Source of the DNA: Paludibacteraceae bacterium
Lineage (GTDB): Bacteria > Bacteroidota > Bacteroidia > Bacteroidales > Paludibacteraceae
Length of the DNA: 64,000 bases
Assembly (NCBI GenBank): GCA_017551675.1
Contig: JAFZLC010000057.1
Location: 1 to 64,000 of the forward strand
Direction: 5' to 3'
The translations under genes and the position numbers were made by a program. How positions within the stretch are numbered: the first letter of the stretch is position 1; the number at the start of each line of letters is the position of its first letter. Below the pieces are notes generated by a model. That model saw only the letters and a list, made by a program, of their open reading frames with translations, was not told the DNA's origin and searched no databases. Of the stretch, positions 8,016-16,539 are shown one piece after another.

Positions 8016-8770
8016 ATCAACTTATAAGCAATAGATCCTGCAGGAGGGGTGGCGGGACAATTGTCTCGATCAAACCATTGGGCATCGGCTATCTCGTCTG
8101 GTTGTAACTTAAACTCTCCACTGGCATACTCGGCAGTGAAGGCTATCATCAACTGGTCGGGGAAGGGCCAACTCTGCGTTCCTCTGTATTGTATGTTCTT
8201 TACTTGTATGCCTACCTCCTCTTCTATCTCTCGTCTTACGGCATGCTCGGCCGACTCCCCTACCTCAATAAAGCCTGCTATGCATGCATACACGTCTTGA
8301 TTGCGCTGAATATGCTTCACTAACAGAATCTTATCTCCCTTGCTCACCAACACTATAATGCAAGGCTCTATCCTTGGGAAATAGACCTTCTTACACTGCG
8401 GACACTCCCTCGCCGTCTGTACTGCATGATCTACAATCGGCGAACCACAAAAACTACAGTATTTGTTATCCCGACGCCATGCTAACAACGAACGGGCTCT
8501 GGACAACTTCAGATTGAGGTCGGGTTCATTCTCTGCAAAAAAACTACGAATGGCCCTCGTTTGATATCCTTCAGGCAACTCTCCCTTATACTCCAATGTG
8601 CAATAATTATACGCTTCCTCTTCGAAAAAATCTGCCTCCGGATATAACCCCTTTAGATACACCATGTCATGAAAGGTCAACATACCTCCATCCTTCTTCG
8701 TTATCAGCTCCTTGGCTACAAGGGCGAAACATACTGCATCCGTCTCTTTGGGGTTTATTATAACTGCCAT
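8000..8770 (-). CDS. nudC: NADH/NAD+ pyrophosphatase (NudC)
   Basis: 256 residues. It contains a zinc ribbon (YCSFCGSP ... CPQCKK, residues about 108-130), a Nudix box (GFIEVGES with REIEEEVG, about 170-190) and the NudC-specific SQSWPFP motif. It hydrolyses NAD(H) to NMN(H) and AMP and can remove NAD caps from RNA. Length and layout match the family. A Bacteroidota -7 box lies about 78 bases upstream on the same strand. Housekeeping gene, the first ordinary gene after the island. Confidence 0.95.
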   Translation of the reverse strand: MAVIINPKETDAVCFALVAKELITKKDGGMLTFHDMVYLKGLYPEADFFEEEAYNYCTLEYKGELPEGYQTRAIRSFFAENEPDLNLKLSRARSLLAWRRDNKYCSFCGSPIVDHAVQTARECPQCKKVYFPRIEPCIIVLVSKGDKILLVKHIQRNQDVYACIAGFIEVGESAEHAVRREIEEEVGIQVKNIQYRGTQSWPFPDQLMIAFTAEYASGEFKLQPDEIADAQWFDRDNCPATPPAGSIAYKLIWGEI

Positions 8771-8847
8771 CTTTCTAAGTTTTCGTTTTTGCTGAACTAA
8801 ATATCTTATCCGTTCAATTTGTCAATTGTCTCTCGGTTGTTTTTATG

Positions 8848-8855
8848 CAAAAGTA
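8848..8855 (-). promoter_or_regulatory. -7 box for nudC
   Basis: On the minus strand this reads TACTTTTG, matching TAnnTTTG. Transcription would start near 8840, giving a leader of about 70 bases before nudC. Confidence 0.45.
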
Positions 8856-9345
8856 TATAATTTTTCGTAATTCAGTTAGTTTTTATAGGCTAGATCGGAG
8901 GTCTACTCGACTGCAAGCATGGCAATCATAATAATTAGGTAAAAGGGGGAAATGTGATTATCATATATGGCTATTGGGGTACACAGAGCAGTCGCTAAAA
9001 ACAAGAGTTGCGAAGAATGTTCTTGAAACCTTCTCCGCAATGGAATCTTCACAGACAGCGCTCTTGCCTTATGTGGTACTGTTCTTAGTAAAACGATATG
9101 TTTTATTATTTATATTTTATTATGGCTTGTATTTTATGTCTGAGCATACCGTTTTTATGTATATCTGAACAAAATCGTTAACTTTAACTTTGAACATTGC
9201 AAAGATATAACCTGTTTTAAATCTGAGTAATAACCAAATATGGGTATTCTGTTTTGTACATCTCATTATAACTTGTAATAATTCTAAAAGTGAATGAATG
9301 AAGCAATGCAAATAAGATTCCTTGTCTGCTTTATAGGTATGTTTT
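8856..9345. other. Gene-free stretch between nudC and azlC
   Basis: About 490 bases with only short frames, without convincing starts or compositions. One further TATCTTTG-like box reads on the minus strand at 9199-9206. No tRNA, repeat or strong hairpin was recognised. The abrupt composition change may mark an old insertion or deletion site. Confidence 0.4.
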
Positions 9346-9368
9346 TTGTTATAAAATTTATACCTTTG
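9346..9368 (+). promoter_or_regulatory. Promoter of azlCD
   Basis: TACCTTTG at 9361-9368 is a perfect Bacteroidota -7 box, with a TTG (-33-like) inside a T-run ending at 9348. The ATG of azlC follows 20 bases after the box. Confidence 0.6.
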
Positions 9369-9388
9369 CACTCCCATAATGAAAAAAG

Positions 9389-10114
9389 ATGATGGAGAAA
9401 AAGAAATGTGATTTCATGGAGGGTTTACGGGATGGACTTCCGATTGGATTGGGGTACTTTGCCGTAGCATTTTCATTAGGTATCACGGCACGAAATGCCG
9501 GACTCAATTCATTCGAAGGATTCTTATCCAGTATTTTGAATCACGCATCAGCAGGAGAATATGCCTTATACTCCTCCATTCAAGCGATGGAGGCCTATAT
9601 AGAAGTGGCGATTATCACATTGGTGGTGAACGCACGCTATTCGTTGATGAGTTGTTCCCTCAGTCAACGTTTCAATCCCAACCAATCATTCTTTCATCGC
9701 ATATTGATGGGATTCGGAATCACCGACGAAATCTTTGGCATTGCCATAGCACGTCCCGGTTACCTCTCCCCATCCTATTATTATGGAGCAATGATTATGT
9801 CCATTCCTCTATGGGGATTGGGCAACGCATTAGGAATATGGGCTGGCAACCTCTTCCCTGCGAATGTGGTAAGTGCACTATCTGTCGCCTTATATGGTAT
9901 GTTTGTCGCCATCATTATTCCACCAGCAAAAAAGGATAAGATCATCGCCCTTGCCATTGTGGTGAGTTTCGCATTGAGTTATCTGTGCACACAAATACCA
10001 TTTGTTAAGGAGTTGACCGATGGCACTCGCATGATTATATTGACGGTTTTGATCTCATCCGCCATTGCCATTTTAAAACCCGTCAAAGAAGAAACCATTA
10101 ATTCGGAAGCGTGA
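9389..10114 (+). CDS. azlC: AzlC family branched-chain amino acid export permease, large subunit
   Basis: 241 residues with several hydrophobic helices. The opening matches AzlC: FMEGLRDGLPIGLGYFAVAFSLG, then a glycine/alanine-rich helix, EYALYSSIQAM, and NARYSLMSCSLSQR, a conserved AzlC loop. With AzlD it forms an inner-membrane exporter for branched-chain amino acids and analogues (azaleucine resistance). The frame begins ATG-ATG; either Met could be used. The stop overlaps the azlD start (TGATG), so the two are co-translated. Confidence 0.92.
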   Translation: MMEKKKCDFMEGLRDGLPIGLGYFAVAFSLGITARNAGLNSFEGFLSSILNHASAGEYALYSSIQAMEAYIEVAIITLVVNARYSLMSCSLSQRFNPNQSFFHRILMGFGITDEIFGIAIARPGYLSPSYYYGAMIMSIPLWGLGNALGIWAGNLFPANVVSALSVALYGMFVAIIIPPAKKDKIIALAIVVSFALSYLCTQIPFVKELTDGTRMIILTVLISSAIAILKPVKEETINSEA

Positions 10115-10422
10115 TGCAACACAATGTTTACATATATATATTCGTAGCTTTTTTAGTCTCATTCTTGGTTCGTGTACTTCCCCTCACACTGATACGCAAA
10201 CCGATAAAGAATGAATTCATTCGTTCATTCCTGTATTACGTACCCTATGTTACACTATCTGTGATGACGTTCCCCGCCATCATCAGTGTGACCCAGTCAC
10301 CCGTTGCAGGATTTGTTGCCTTTGTAGTCAGTATCGTCGCCTCACTGTTAGGTGCCAAGTTATTTTCTGTGGCATGCATCAGCTGCATCACAGTGCTGAT
10401 ATTAGAGTATATCATCATATAG
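10114..10422 (+). CDS. azlD: AzlD family branched-chain amino acid export permease, small subunit
   Basis: About 102 residues from ATG 10114; a GTG lies one codon earlier. Three to four hydrophobic segments include VRVLPLTLIRKPIKN and YVPYVTLSVMTFPAI, which are typical AzlD. Partner of the AzlC subunit immediately upstream (stop and start share a base). No regulator gene is adjacent. Confidence 0.92.
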   Translation: MQHNVYIYIFVAFLVSFLVRVLPLTLIRKPIKNEFIRSFLYYVPYVTLSVMTFPAIISVTQSPVAGFVAFVVSIVASLLGAKLFSVACISCITVLILEYIII

Positions 10423-10425
10423 GGA

Positions 10426-10458
10426 CAAAAAAAAAGCAGGTGACTTTCATCACCTGCT
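10426..10458 (-). terminator. Intrinsic terminator of the Hsp20 gene
   Basis: Perfect 9-bp stem AGCAGGTGA/TCACCTGCT (10435-10458). On the minus strand it is followed by a run of nine T. It sits between the convergent azlD and Hsp20 genes and would end the minus-strand transcript. Confidence 0.85.
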
Positions 10459-10477
10459 AAAAAGATAGGAAGGTTGA

Positions 10478-11005
10478 TTATAACACCTCTATCTGTTTTA
10501 TATTTTTTTCTTGCTTTGTCTTTTTCGACATGGAAATGGTAAGAATTCCCTTTTCAACTTTTGCAGTGATAGACTCTTTGTCCACATTCTCAGGAATCTC
10601 AAACGTCTCCTCAAAGGCATCCGTTTTTATTTGATGAGTAATGTAGTTGGTCTTATCTTCCGTCTCCTCCTTTTTGTTGGCCTTCACATGCAAAATGCCA
10701 TTGTCTAAGAAGACATTCACGTTCTCTTTGTCCATACCAGGGACACTCATCATAATCTTATACATATTATCATCCTCTGCAATGTTCAACTGCATCTGAT
10801 GATTGTAATAATAATCACACTCATTTTTTGATTTGGAATCGCCACATTGACCAGCGTTACCAATCTGTTTATTCGAATGAACTGGGTAGCCGCTCTTCAT
10901 ATCGAATGGATGAGTGTACAAAAACATTGGCATACCAAAGTTAACTCCAAACACATTGTCCCAGAATGGACGAGTGAACATTTCTGAATTTCTAAGATCT
11001 AACAT
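10478..11005 (-). CDS. Small heat-shock protein, Hsp20/alpha-crystallin family
   Basis: 175 residues from ATG 11005 (the longer frame begins with TTG). The alpha-crystallin domain covers about 75-165: NIAEDDNMYKIMMSVPGMDKE, VEKGILTISM (the conserved GxLxI-type strand) and a short C-terminal extension ending KQIEVL, an I-x-V/L anchor motif. The N-terminal ~70 residues are poorly conserved, as usual. It is an ATP-independent holdase for unfolding proteins. A GGAGGA sequence 7 bases before the ATG resembles a Shine-Dalgarno site, unusual in this phylum, and supports this start. Confidence 0.9.
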   Translation of the reverse strand: MLDLRNSEMFTRPFWDNVFGVNFGMPMFLYTHPFDMKSGYPVHSNKQIGNAGQCGDSKSKNECDYYYNHQMQLNIAEDDNMYKIMMSVPGMDKENVNVFLDNGILHVKANKKEETEDKTNYITHQIKTDAFEETFEIPENVDKESITAKVEKGILTISMSKKTKQEKNIKQIEVL

Positions 11006-11238
11006 AATCGTATCCTCCAATAATTATAATTTTTAAGTTGTTGTAATTTTAAGTTGTTGCCTTGCGGTAACACTTAGAGTATATCAAAATGTGTGCTAAC
11101 CCTATTTTTTAAATAAAATTAAGACAATTTGACATGTTTGTGCAAATTTTGCATGACGTTTTGTCTTGTTTGTGTGCAAAAGCTGGTATAAGTAACCCCA
11201 AGTCGATGCTCTTGGCTAAGTAATGGAATAATACCATT

Positions 11239-11345
11239 GTAGGGCAGATGATGCCGTTTCGCCCCATCAGGGCAACTCTTTACAAAGTCCAGGGCAACGC
11301 TCTGGTATGAATGTAGATATAACAACCGGCACGGAGGAATACGAT
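11239..11345. repeat. REP-like palindromic intergenic element
   Basis: The gap between Hsp20 and fba is GC-richer than its flanks here and contains short GC palindromes: GCCC/GGGC around CATCA (11261-11273) and a 6-bp stem with CAACG loop (11289-11305). The reverse strand reads GGGGCGAAACGGC and GTTGCCCTG-type phrases that recall interspersed repeats I associate with Bacteroidales intergenic regions. An 81-codon frame across it looks spurious. Only one copy is in this window, so the repeat status is inferred. Confidence 0.35.
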
Positions 11346-11374
11346 AGAGAATGAAAGGATGCAATTATCATAGC

Positions 11375-11415
11375 AAAAAAAAAATAGAGCCGTCGGGAAA
11401 CCCAACGACTCTATT
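11375..11415 (-). terminator. Intrinsic terminator of fba
   Basis: On the minus strand, a 14-bp stem with a TTT loop (GAGTCGTTGGG paired to CCCGACGGCTC, two G-T pairs) is followed by ten T. It lies 23 bases past the fba stop. Confidence 0.88.
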
Positions 11416-11437
11416 TGGTTTATGGAAGTTTTAAATA

Positions 11438-12436
11438 TTAAGCTTTTCCGTCGCTACCAAGAACGTTGATGATCTTGTGCATGTACATCTTCTTCATGTT
11501 CTCGCGAGCTGGCTTCAAATATTGACGAGGATCGAAGTGGCTAGGGTTCTCATCGAAATATTTACGGATAGCAGCCGTCATAGCCAAACGAGAGTCAGAG
11601 TCGATGTTGATCTTACATACAGCGCTCTTAGAAGCCTCACGCAATTGCTCTTCAGGAATACCAACAGCATCTGGCAATTTACCACCGTGAGCGTTGATAG
11701 TATCAACTTCCTCTTGAGGAACTGAAGAAGAACCGTGAAGAACGATAGGGAAACCAGGCAATTTTTGCTCGATAGCGTGAAGAACGTCGAATGCCAATGG
11801 AGGAGGAACCAATTTACCAGTCTTAGGGTCACGAGTACATTGTTCTGGTTTGAACTTGTAAGCACCGTGAGAAGTACCGATTGAGATAGCCAATGAATCG
11901 CAACCTGTACGAGTAGCGAAGTCGATTACCTCTTCTGGTTTAGTGTAGTGAGATTCCTCAGCTTGAACCTCATCCTCAACACCTGCCAATACACCCAACT
12001 CAGCCTCAACAGTTACATCATATTTGTGAGCGTATTCAACAACTTTCTTAGTCAAAGCGATATTGTCCTCATAAGGCAATGAAGAACCATCGATCATAAC
12101 TGAAGAGAAACCGTTGTCGATACAATCCTTGCAAAGTTCGAAGCTATCACCGTGATCCAAGTGAAGAACGATTTGTGGATTAGCCATACCTAATTCCTTA
12201 GCGTACTCAACAGCACCTTGTGCCATGTAACGCAAGATAGTACCGTTAGCATAGTTTCTTGCACCTTTAGAAACCTGCATGATAACAGGTGACTTAGTTT
12301 CTACTGCTGCTTGAACGATAGCTTGCATTTGCTCCATAGTGTTGAAGTTGAATGCAGGGATTGCATATCCTCCCTTGACTGCTTTAGCAAACATATCTCT
12401 TGTGTTTACCAAGCCTAGATCTTTGTAATTAACCAT
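11438..12436 (-). CDS. fba: Class II fructose-bisphosphate aldolase
   Basis: 332 residues. The class II signatures are visible: VLHLDHGDSFELCKDCID (zinc-binding His and catalytic Asp), SVMIDGSSLPYEDNI, VEAELGVLAGVEDEV, IGTSHGAYKF and IVLHGSSSVPQE. It cleaves or forms fructose-1,6-bisphosphate in glycolysis and gluconeogenesis in the cytoplasm. Monocistronic, with its own -7 box (12480-12487) and a strong terminator. Codon use looks like a highly expressed gene. Confidence 0.97.
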   Translation of the reverse strand: MVNYKDLGLVNTRDMFAKAVKGGYAIPAFNFNTMEQMQAIVQAAVETKSPVIMQVSKGARNYANGTILRYMAQGAVEYAKELGMANPQIVLHLDHGDSFELCKDCIDNGFSSVMIDGSSLPYEDNIALTKKVVEYAHKYDVTVEAELGVLAGVEDEVQAEESHYTKPEEVIDFATRTGCDSLAISIGTSHGAYKFKPEQCTRDPKTGKLVPPPLAFDVLHAIEQKLPGFPIVLHGSSSVPQEEVDTINAHGGKLPDAVGIPEEQLREASKSAVCKINIDSDSRLAMTAAIRKYFDENPSHFDPRQYLKPARENMKKMYMHKIINVLGSDGKA

Positions 12437-12479
12437 TCTACTTATTATTTAATAAATTAAAAATTCTCTTTTGAGGTTA

Positions 12480-12487
12480 CAAAGATA
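12480..12487 (-). promoter_or_regulatory. -7 box for fba
   Basis: Minus strand reads TATCTTTG, 44 bases upstream of the fba ATG; matches TAnnTTTG. Confidence 0.6.
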
Positions 12488-12496
12488 TAAAAAAAT

Positions 12497-13852
12497 TTAT
12501 GACATATACTTCTTTGTCCTCTTAAAAAACATAAAGATAAGTATGGCCGATGCAAGATATAACTCAACGACATAACCTATCCACACGCCTACCGCTCCCA
12601 TCCCCTTGTATATGCCAAAATAATAGGCTACACACAAGCACACCACCACATAACATACGAAGGCTGTCACCATCGGTGTGATAACATCCGCCAATCCTCT
12701 CAAGGCACCAATCGTAACAGTTTGCAGTCCGTCGCCGATCTGATAGATACCCACCATCATAATCAATGTCGATGCCAGTTCAATCACCTCCGGATCATTT
12801 GTAAAGAACGAGGCTATCTGCGTTTTGAAAATCAACATCAGAATGGAACATGCACCCATAAACGCCAGACTCAAATGCATGGAAGCAATACCCGCTTTAC
12901 GCATGGAAGCAAAATCCTTCATGCCTATCTGATGACTAACCCGTATGGTGGTGGCGGCAGCGATTCCACAACTAATCATCCACGTCACCGCCGATATGTT
13001 AATCGCTATATGATGACTTGCCAAAGCAACCTCTCCACACCAACCAACGAACATAACCGCTATATTCATTCCAGTGGTCTCCAACAACATCTGAAGTCCT
13101 ATCGGAGCACTAATCTTCAATAGCTGATTCAATATCTTTTTTGAAAAGTGATTCCGTTTGAAAAACAAAAAATATTTTGAATAGGGTGCCCTCTTGTAAA
13201 CAATAATTACAAAGGCAATGGACATAAGAATCCTCGAAATAAGCGTTGCATACGCAGCTCCTGCCACTCCGAATCTAGGACATCCCCACACTCCAAATAT
13301 CATCACATAGTTGAGAAGAATATTCAACGCATTGCCCACAATCGTGATAACCATGGCATAATGTGTGTTGCCACAGCCCTCCATAAACTGTTTGAAAGCT
13401 TGAAACAAAAGTACAAACGGCAAGGAGGCAAGAAGAATTTTATAATAAGTAGTGGCAAGTGGCCATACATCATCCGGCTGACCTAGTCGATCCAAGAAGA
13501 AAGAGACGGCAAGCATTGCACAGCCTACAAGGATGGTCACTATAAGATTGAACAAAATTGAGTTCTGAAACAGCTCCGCTGCCTTGCGATGATGTCCTGC
13601 GGCGAACTCACGACCGATCAGAGGCGTGGAACCAAAAGAAAGGCCTAAAGAGCAAGCAAACCCAATAAAAAAAGCAGCTCCTCCAAAAGAGGCTGCTGCC
13701 AACTCTGTGGTTCCCAAATGACCTACCATAATGGTGTCGGCCAACTGAACTGTTCCTTGACCCAATTGAGCTAACATGACAGGAAAGGCAATTTTCAAAT
13801 TTCTTCGATAAAAGGGGATATAAGAACGAAAATAGTCGATTAAAAATGTCAT
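12497..13852 (-). CDS. MATE family multidrug/Na+ efflux pump
   Basis: 451 residues from ATG 13852; the longer TTG frame would start inside the promoter. Twelve hydrophobic helices are arranged as two related halves. MATE landmarks include FPVMLAQLGQGTVQLADTIM near the N-terminus, GFACSLGLSFGSTPLIGREFA and, in the second half, AINISAVTWMISCGIAAATTIRV. NorM/DinF-type inner-membrane antiporter exporting cationic drugs or metabolites. Monocistronic. Confidence 0.93.
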   Translation of the reverse strand: MTFLIDYFRSYIPFYRRNLKIAFPVMLAQLGQGTVQLADTIMVGHLGTTELAAASFGGAAFFIGFACSLGLSFGSTPLIGREFAAGHHRKAAELFQNSILFNLIVTILVGCAMLAVSFFLDRLGQPDDVWPLATTYYKILLASLPFVLLFQAFKQFMEGCGNTHYAMVITIVGNALNILLNYVMIFGVWGCPRFGVAGAAYATLISRILMSIAFVIIVYKRAPYSKYFLFFKRNHFSKKILNQLLKISAPIGLQMLLETTGMNIAVMFVGWCGEVALASHHIAINISAVTWMISCGIAAATTIRVSHQIGMKDFASMRKAGIASMHLSLAFMGACSILMLIFKTQIASFFTNDPEVIELASTLIMMVGIYQIGDGLQTVTIGALRGLADVITPMVTAFVCYVVVCLCVAYYFGIYKGMGAVGVWIGYVVELYLASAILIFMFFKRTKKYMS

Positions 13853-13870
13853 GCCTGCTGATGTTTTTTG

Positions 13871-13878
13871 CAAAGTTA
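13871..13878 (-). promoter_or_regulatory. -7 box for the MATE gene
   Basis: Minus strand reads TAACTTTG, 19 bases upstream of the chosen ATG. The position rules out the upstream TTG start. Confidence 0.55.
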
Positions 13879-13954
13879 CGACCTTTCCAATGGAAAATCA
13901 AGCCCTTCTATGAAAAAAACTATGATTTTTGCTTGCTTTTGTGGATATAATTTG

Positions 13955-13962
13955 TAATTTTG
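13955..13962 (+). promoter_or_regulatory. -7 box for the lipoprotein gene at 13998
   Basis: TAATTTTG fits TAnnTTTG. A CTTG 19 bases upstream may serve as the -33 element. The ATG follows 35 bases later. Confidence 0.5.
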
Positions 13963-13997
13963 CCCCTTGTAAGTTATAAAAACACAGACATATTGTT

Positions 13998-14477
13998 ATG
14001 AACAAATATATAATAGAGGTTGTTAAGGTACTAGTCTCTTTCTTATTTATTGTAGGGTTAACCGCCTGTAAGAAGGAAGAAAAGATGGAGGTCTCAGGCA
14101 CATTTGTGAAGACCATCCGATACGACTATGACAAGTATATAAATAATTTGGAACTCAACGAAGACAACGAAGAGCTTGTGATGACATACGATTTCGATAT
14201 GGACAAAGGGGAAGGTATGATGATTCGAAAAGGATTGAGTCTTTGCAACTGTACCGCAAAACCAGTATCAAAAGTTACCGTTGAAAAAAATAAAATAACA
14301 ATAGAAAATGTATTTCCAGAAAATGGTGGAACATGCAACAATTTTTTTGACGTATACACAAAAATAAAGGGTGTACAAAAGCAAAAATATCGCATTGAAA
14401 TCATAGAAGGACAATTTGGCTATTATGCATTTGACATAGACTTGTCAAAAGAAACAGAGGGTAAATATTATTATTAA
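13998..14477 (+). CDS. Hypothetical lipoprotein
   Basis: 159 residues. Signal peptide with lipobox VGLTACKK, giving a lipidated Cys at about residue 24. The mature part is beta-rich and contains several Cys (LCNCTAK, GGTCNNF), possibly disulfide-bonded. No family recognised. Followed 22 bases later by the first DUF805 gene, so probably co-transcribed with it. Confidence 0.75.
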   Translation: MNKYIIEVVKVLVSFLFIVGLTACKKEEKMEVSGTFVKTIRYDYDKYINNLELNEDNEELVMTYDFDMDKGEGMMIRKGLSLCNCTAKPVSKVTVEKNKITIENVFPENGGTCNNFFDVYTKIKGVQKQKYRIEIIEGQFGYYAFDIDLSKETEGKYYY

Positions 14478-14499
14478 CAAATAACTTAAAAAATTCATT

Positions 14500-14892
14500 A
14501 TGAAGTATTTCAAGTCATGTATTACGACCAACTACGCTAATTTCTCTGGTCGTGCACGCCGCAAAGAATTCTGGCATTTCGCTCTTATCAATTTTATTAT
14601 TTGTTTACCATTAGGCATCATAGTCAATATACTTCAACGTACTGGAGAGCCAGGCGGTTCTTTTATGTTAGCTGCAATAATAATTTTGATTATCGCTTTA
14701 GCTTTAGTTATACCAAGTTTGGCTGTAGGCGTACGCCGTCTACATGACATCAACAAATCTGGTTGGTGGATGCTAATCAATCTTGTTCCTTATGTTGGTT
14801 CATTTATATTATTGTACTTTTATGCTAAGGCAGGAGACAAAGGAGAGAACCAATATGGTCCAGACCCAAAAGCTTTGGATAATGAAGAATAA
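14500..14892 (+). CDS. DUF805 family inner-membrane protein (copy 1)
   Basis: 130 residues. DUF805 hallmarks: FSGRARRKEFWHFALIN near the start, VGVRRLHDINKSGWWML in the middle, and a polar GENQYGPDPK tail. Three to four transmembrane helices. The function of the family is unknown. It has a close paralogue immediately downstream. Confidence 0.92.
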   Translation: MKYFKSCITTNYANFSGRARRKEFWHFALINFIICLPLGIIVNILQRTGEPGGSFMLAAIIILIIALALVIPSLAVGVRRLHDINKSGWWMLINLVPYVGSFILLYFYAKAGDKGENQYGPDPKALDNEE

Positions 14893-14918
14893 TTAACGTT
14901 CACAAACGATAAAAAGAG

Positions 14919-14953
14919 AAAGGAATAGGCAGGTTTTGCGTATTCCTTTTTTT
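14919..14953 (+). terminator. Intrinsic terminator between the two DUF805 genes
   Basis: Stem AAAGGAATA/TATTCCTTT followed by an unbroken T-run (14945-14954). Confidence 0.8.
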
Positions 14954-14976
14954 TATGACAACAAAAACCATTTTTT

Positions 14977-15408
14977 ATGAATTACATTATTTCATGTCTC
15001 ACCACTAATTACGCCAGGTTTTCTGGCCGTGCTCGTCGCAAGGAGTTTTGGATGTATCAACTTTTCAATATACCCTTTTTTATTATTATATTCATATTAA
15101 GCAAAACGATAACGGATCCTACTCTTTCATTCATTCTTACGATTATACCTTTGGCTTTCATTCTACCATTTTTGTCCGTAACAGTACGTCGCTTACACGA
15201 CATCAACAAAGATGGCTTTTGGGTTATAATCGCCGTACCGATTTACTTAAATGAGTTACTTAAAATCATGCATTGGCCTGGTTCCTTAGTCATGTCGATT
15301 ATATCAGGATTAGGTTCAATCATACTAATTATCATGATGTGTAAGACGGGAAATGTGGGAGAAAACAAATACGGTCCTGATCCAAAAGAGCTAGACACAG
15401 AGGAATAA
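14977..15408 (+). CDS. DUF805 family inner-membrane protein (copy 2)
   Basis: 143 residues, same layout as the upstream copy: FSGRARRKEFWMYQL, VRRLHDINKDGFWVI and GENKYGPDPKELDTEE. The first ~20 and last ~20 residues are nearly identical to copy 1 while the middle helices differ, indicating tandem duplication and divergence. A strong terminator follows. Confidence 0.92.
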   Translation: MNYIISCLTTNYARFSGRARRKEFWMYQLFNIPFFIIIFILSKTITDPTLSFILTIIPLAFILPFLSVTVRRLHDINKDGFWVIIAVPIYLNELLKIMHWPGSLVMSIISGLGSIILIIMMCKTGNVGENKYGPDPKELDTEE

Positions 15409-15441
15409 AGAATGAATCACAAAACCCGTCATGATACAGGA

Positions 15442-15487
15442 AAAGGGTGGTTTAAAATCTATAGATTTCAAACCACCCTTTTTTTAT
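15442..15487 (+). terminator. Intrinsic terminator after DUF805 copy 2
   Basis: Long stem AAGGGTGGTTT...AAACCACCCTT with a short loop around TATA, then seven or more T. On the minus strand it could also help end the convergent GH16 gene. Confidence 0.88.
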
Positions 15488-15515
15488 GTCATTTCTTATT
15501 TCAATCATCAAATCA

Positions 15516-16364
15516 TCATTTCTCTTCTTTCGTCAATTTCAAAACGATATTACCATCCTCTACCACAACATTCGTTGTTCTTTCTGTCACAAGTTCCATC
15601 TTCCAATTTCCCCTGCTCCAACGTGAAGAGTCGAAGGTGTCAAAATCATCCGTCCAGCGCTCCGTAAACGAATCTGTATCTGCATCATAATCATATACCT
15701 TAACATAGTCTATGTATTGTGCTATCGGAATGTTCTTTTGATCAAATTGACCTACCCATCCCACACTGGAACTTGCCCACAAATTAAATCGAAGACTTTG
15801 AGCCTCAACCAAATTTTCCACCTGCTTATAGGTCATGTCACTCATGAGCAACGTCGCTCTCTGCACCACACCATCTAGATACCATGTCACTCCATCTGGT
15901 TTCCACTCTATCGTATAGACATGATAATCGCTATTTACAGGGGATGAGAGAGTATGCATCTTCTCTGAAGTCACCTTAGCAGTCAATTCTCCTGTAATGA
16001 TATTCGACTGAAAAGCGGAAGGATACTTTCCAATCACCTCTATGTCAATCTCATTCCAAATCTTACCATTTCCCATATATGAGTCATTGTAATAAAGGAA
16101 CATCGAACTAATACATCCCGGAGCATAAGCCATCTTCATCCTTGCTTCAAAACGACCATACTTAAACGTCTCCTTTGTGTAAAGTTCTGCTCCAAAATAT
16201 TTAAAATCATCATTCGTGAAATTATCATCTGGGTTCTGAGGTATGGAATCATTCTGTTCATCCTTTGGAGGTGCAGGCAATTTGTCATCCTCCTCGTCTT
16301 CCTTAGAACAAGACAACACAGTTGCCACAAGTCCTAAACATAAAAAATAATGCAAAAATTTCAT
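15516..16364 (-). CDS. GH16 lichenase (beta-1,3-1,4-glucanase), circularly permuted, lipoprotein
   Basis: 282 residues. Lipobox VLSC with Cys19, then an acidic/Pro-rich linker (20-52). The catalytic domain starts at FKYFGAELYTKETFKYGRFEARMK, continues through the active site NEIDIE (E105, D107, E109), then FQSNIITGE and LRFNLWASS. The strand segment normally at the N-terminus of GH16 lichenases (DDFDTFDSSRWSRGNW, VVEDGNIVLKL) is at the C-terminus instead, residues 233-282. This is the order found in the naturally permuted Fibrobacter succinogenes lichenase, and the resemblance is strong. It cleaves mixed-linkage glucan, probably at the outer cell surface. Monocistronic, with a -7 box 28 bases upstream. 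Confidence 0.93.
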   Translation of the reverse strand: MKFLHYFLCLGLVATVLSCSKEDEEDDKLPAPPKDEQNDSIPQNPDDNFTNDDFKYFGAELYTKETFKYGRFEARMKMAYAPGCISSMFLYYNDSYMGNGKIWNEIDIEVIGKYPSAFQSNIITGELTAKVTSEKMHTLSSPVNSDYHVYTIEWKPDGVTWYLDGVVQRATLLMSDMTYKQVENLVEAQSLRFNLWASSSVGWVGQFDQKNIPIAQYIDYVKVYDYDADTDSFTERWTDDFDTFDSSRWSRGNWKMELVTERTTNVVVEDGNIVLKLTKEEK

Positions 16365-16391
16365 ACAGTATGTTTTTAATAATTATTACTA

Positions 16392-16399
16392 CAAAAATA
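16392..16399 (-). promoter_or_regulatory. -7 box for the GH16 gene
   Basis: Minus strand reads TATTTTTG, 28 bases upstream of the ATG. Confidence 0.5.
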
Positions 16400-16484
16400 G
16401 AAAGATTTAGATGTGTACCGTAACTTATTTCATGGATTTTTCGATTAAATTCGGGTAGAAAAGTCTCATTTGAACCATCTATTC

Positions 16485-16517
16485 AAAAAAAAGGCGACCT
16501 TCACTAAGATCGCCTTT
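16485..16517 (-). terminator. Intrinsic terminator of the GH9 gene
   Basis: Stem AAAGGCGA/TCGCCTTT, then a run of T on the minus strand, 23 bases past the GH9 stop. Confidence 0.85.
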
Positions 16518-16539
16518 AATTATCATTCAAAAAGAAGTC

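Noticed and set aside
8974-9168. 64-codon plus-strand frame between nudC and azlC
   Set aside because: Begins with TTG, composition like random A+T-rich DNA, no recognisable motif, no promoter.
9120-9377. 85-codon minus-strand frame in the azlC upstream region
   Set aside because: Runs through the azlCD promoter, antisense, no family resemblance.
11119-11364. 81-codon minus-strand frame between hsp20 and fba
   Set aside because: Coincides with GC palindromes of a repeat-like element; the protein has no domain features.
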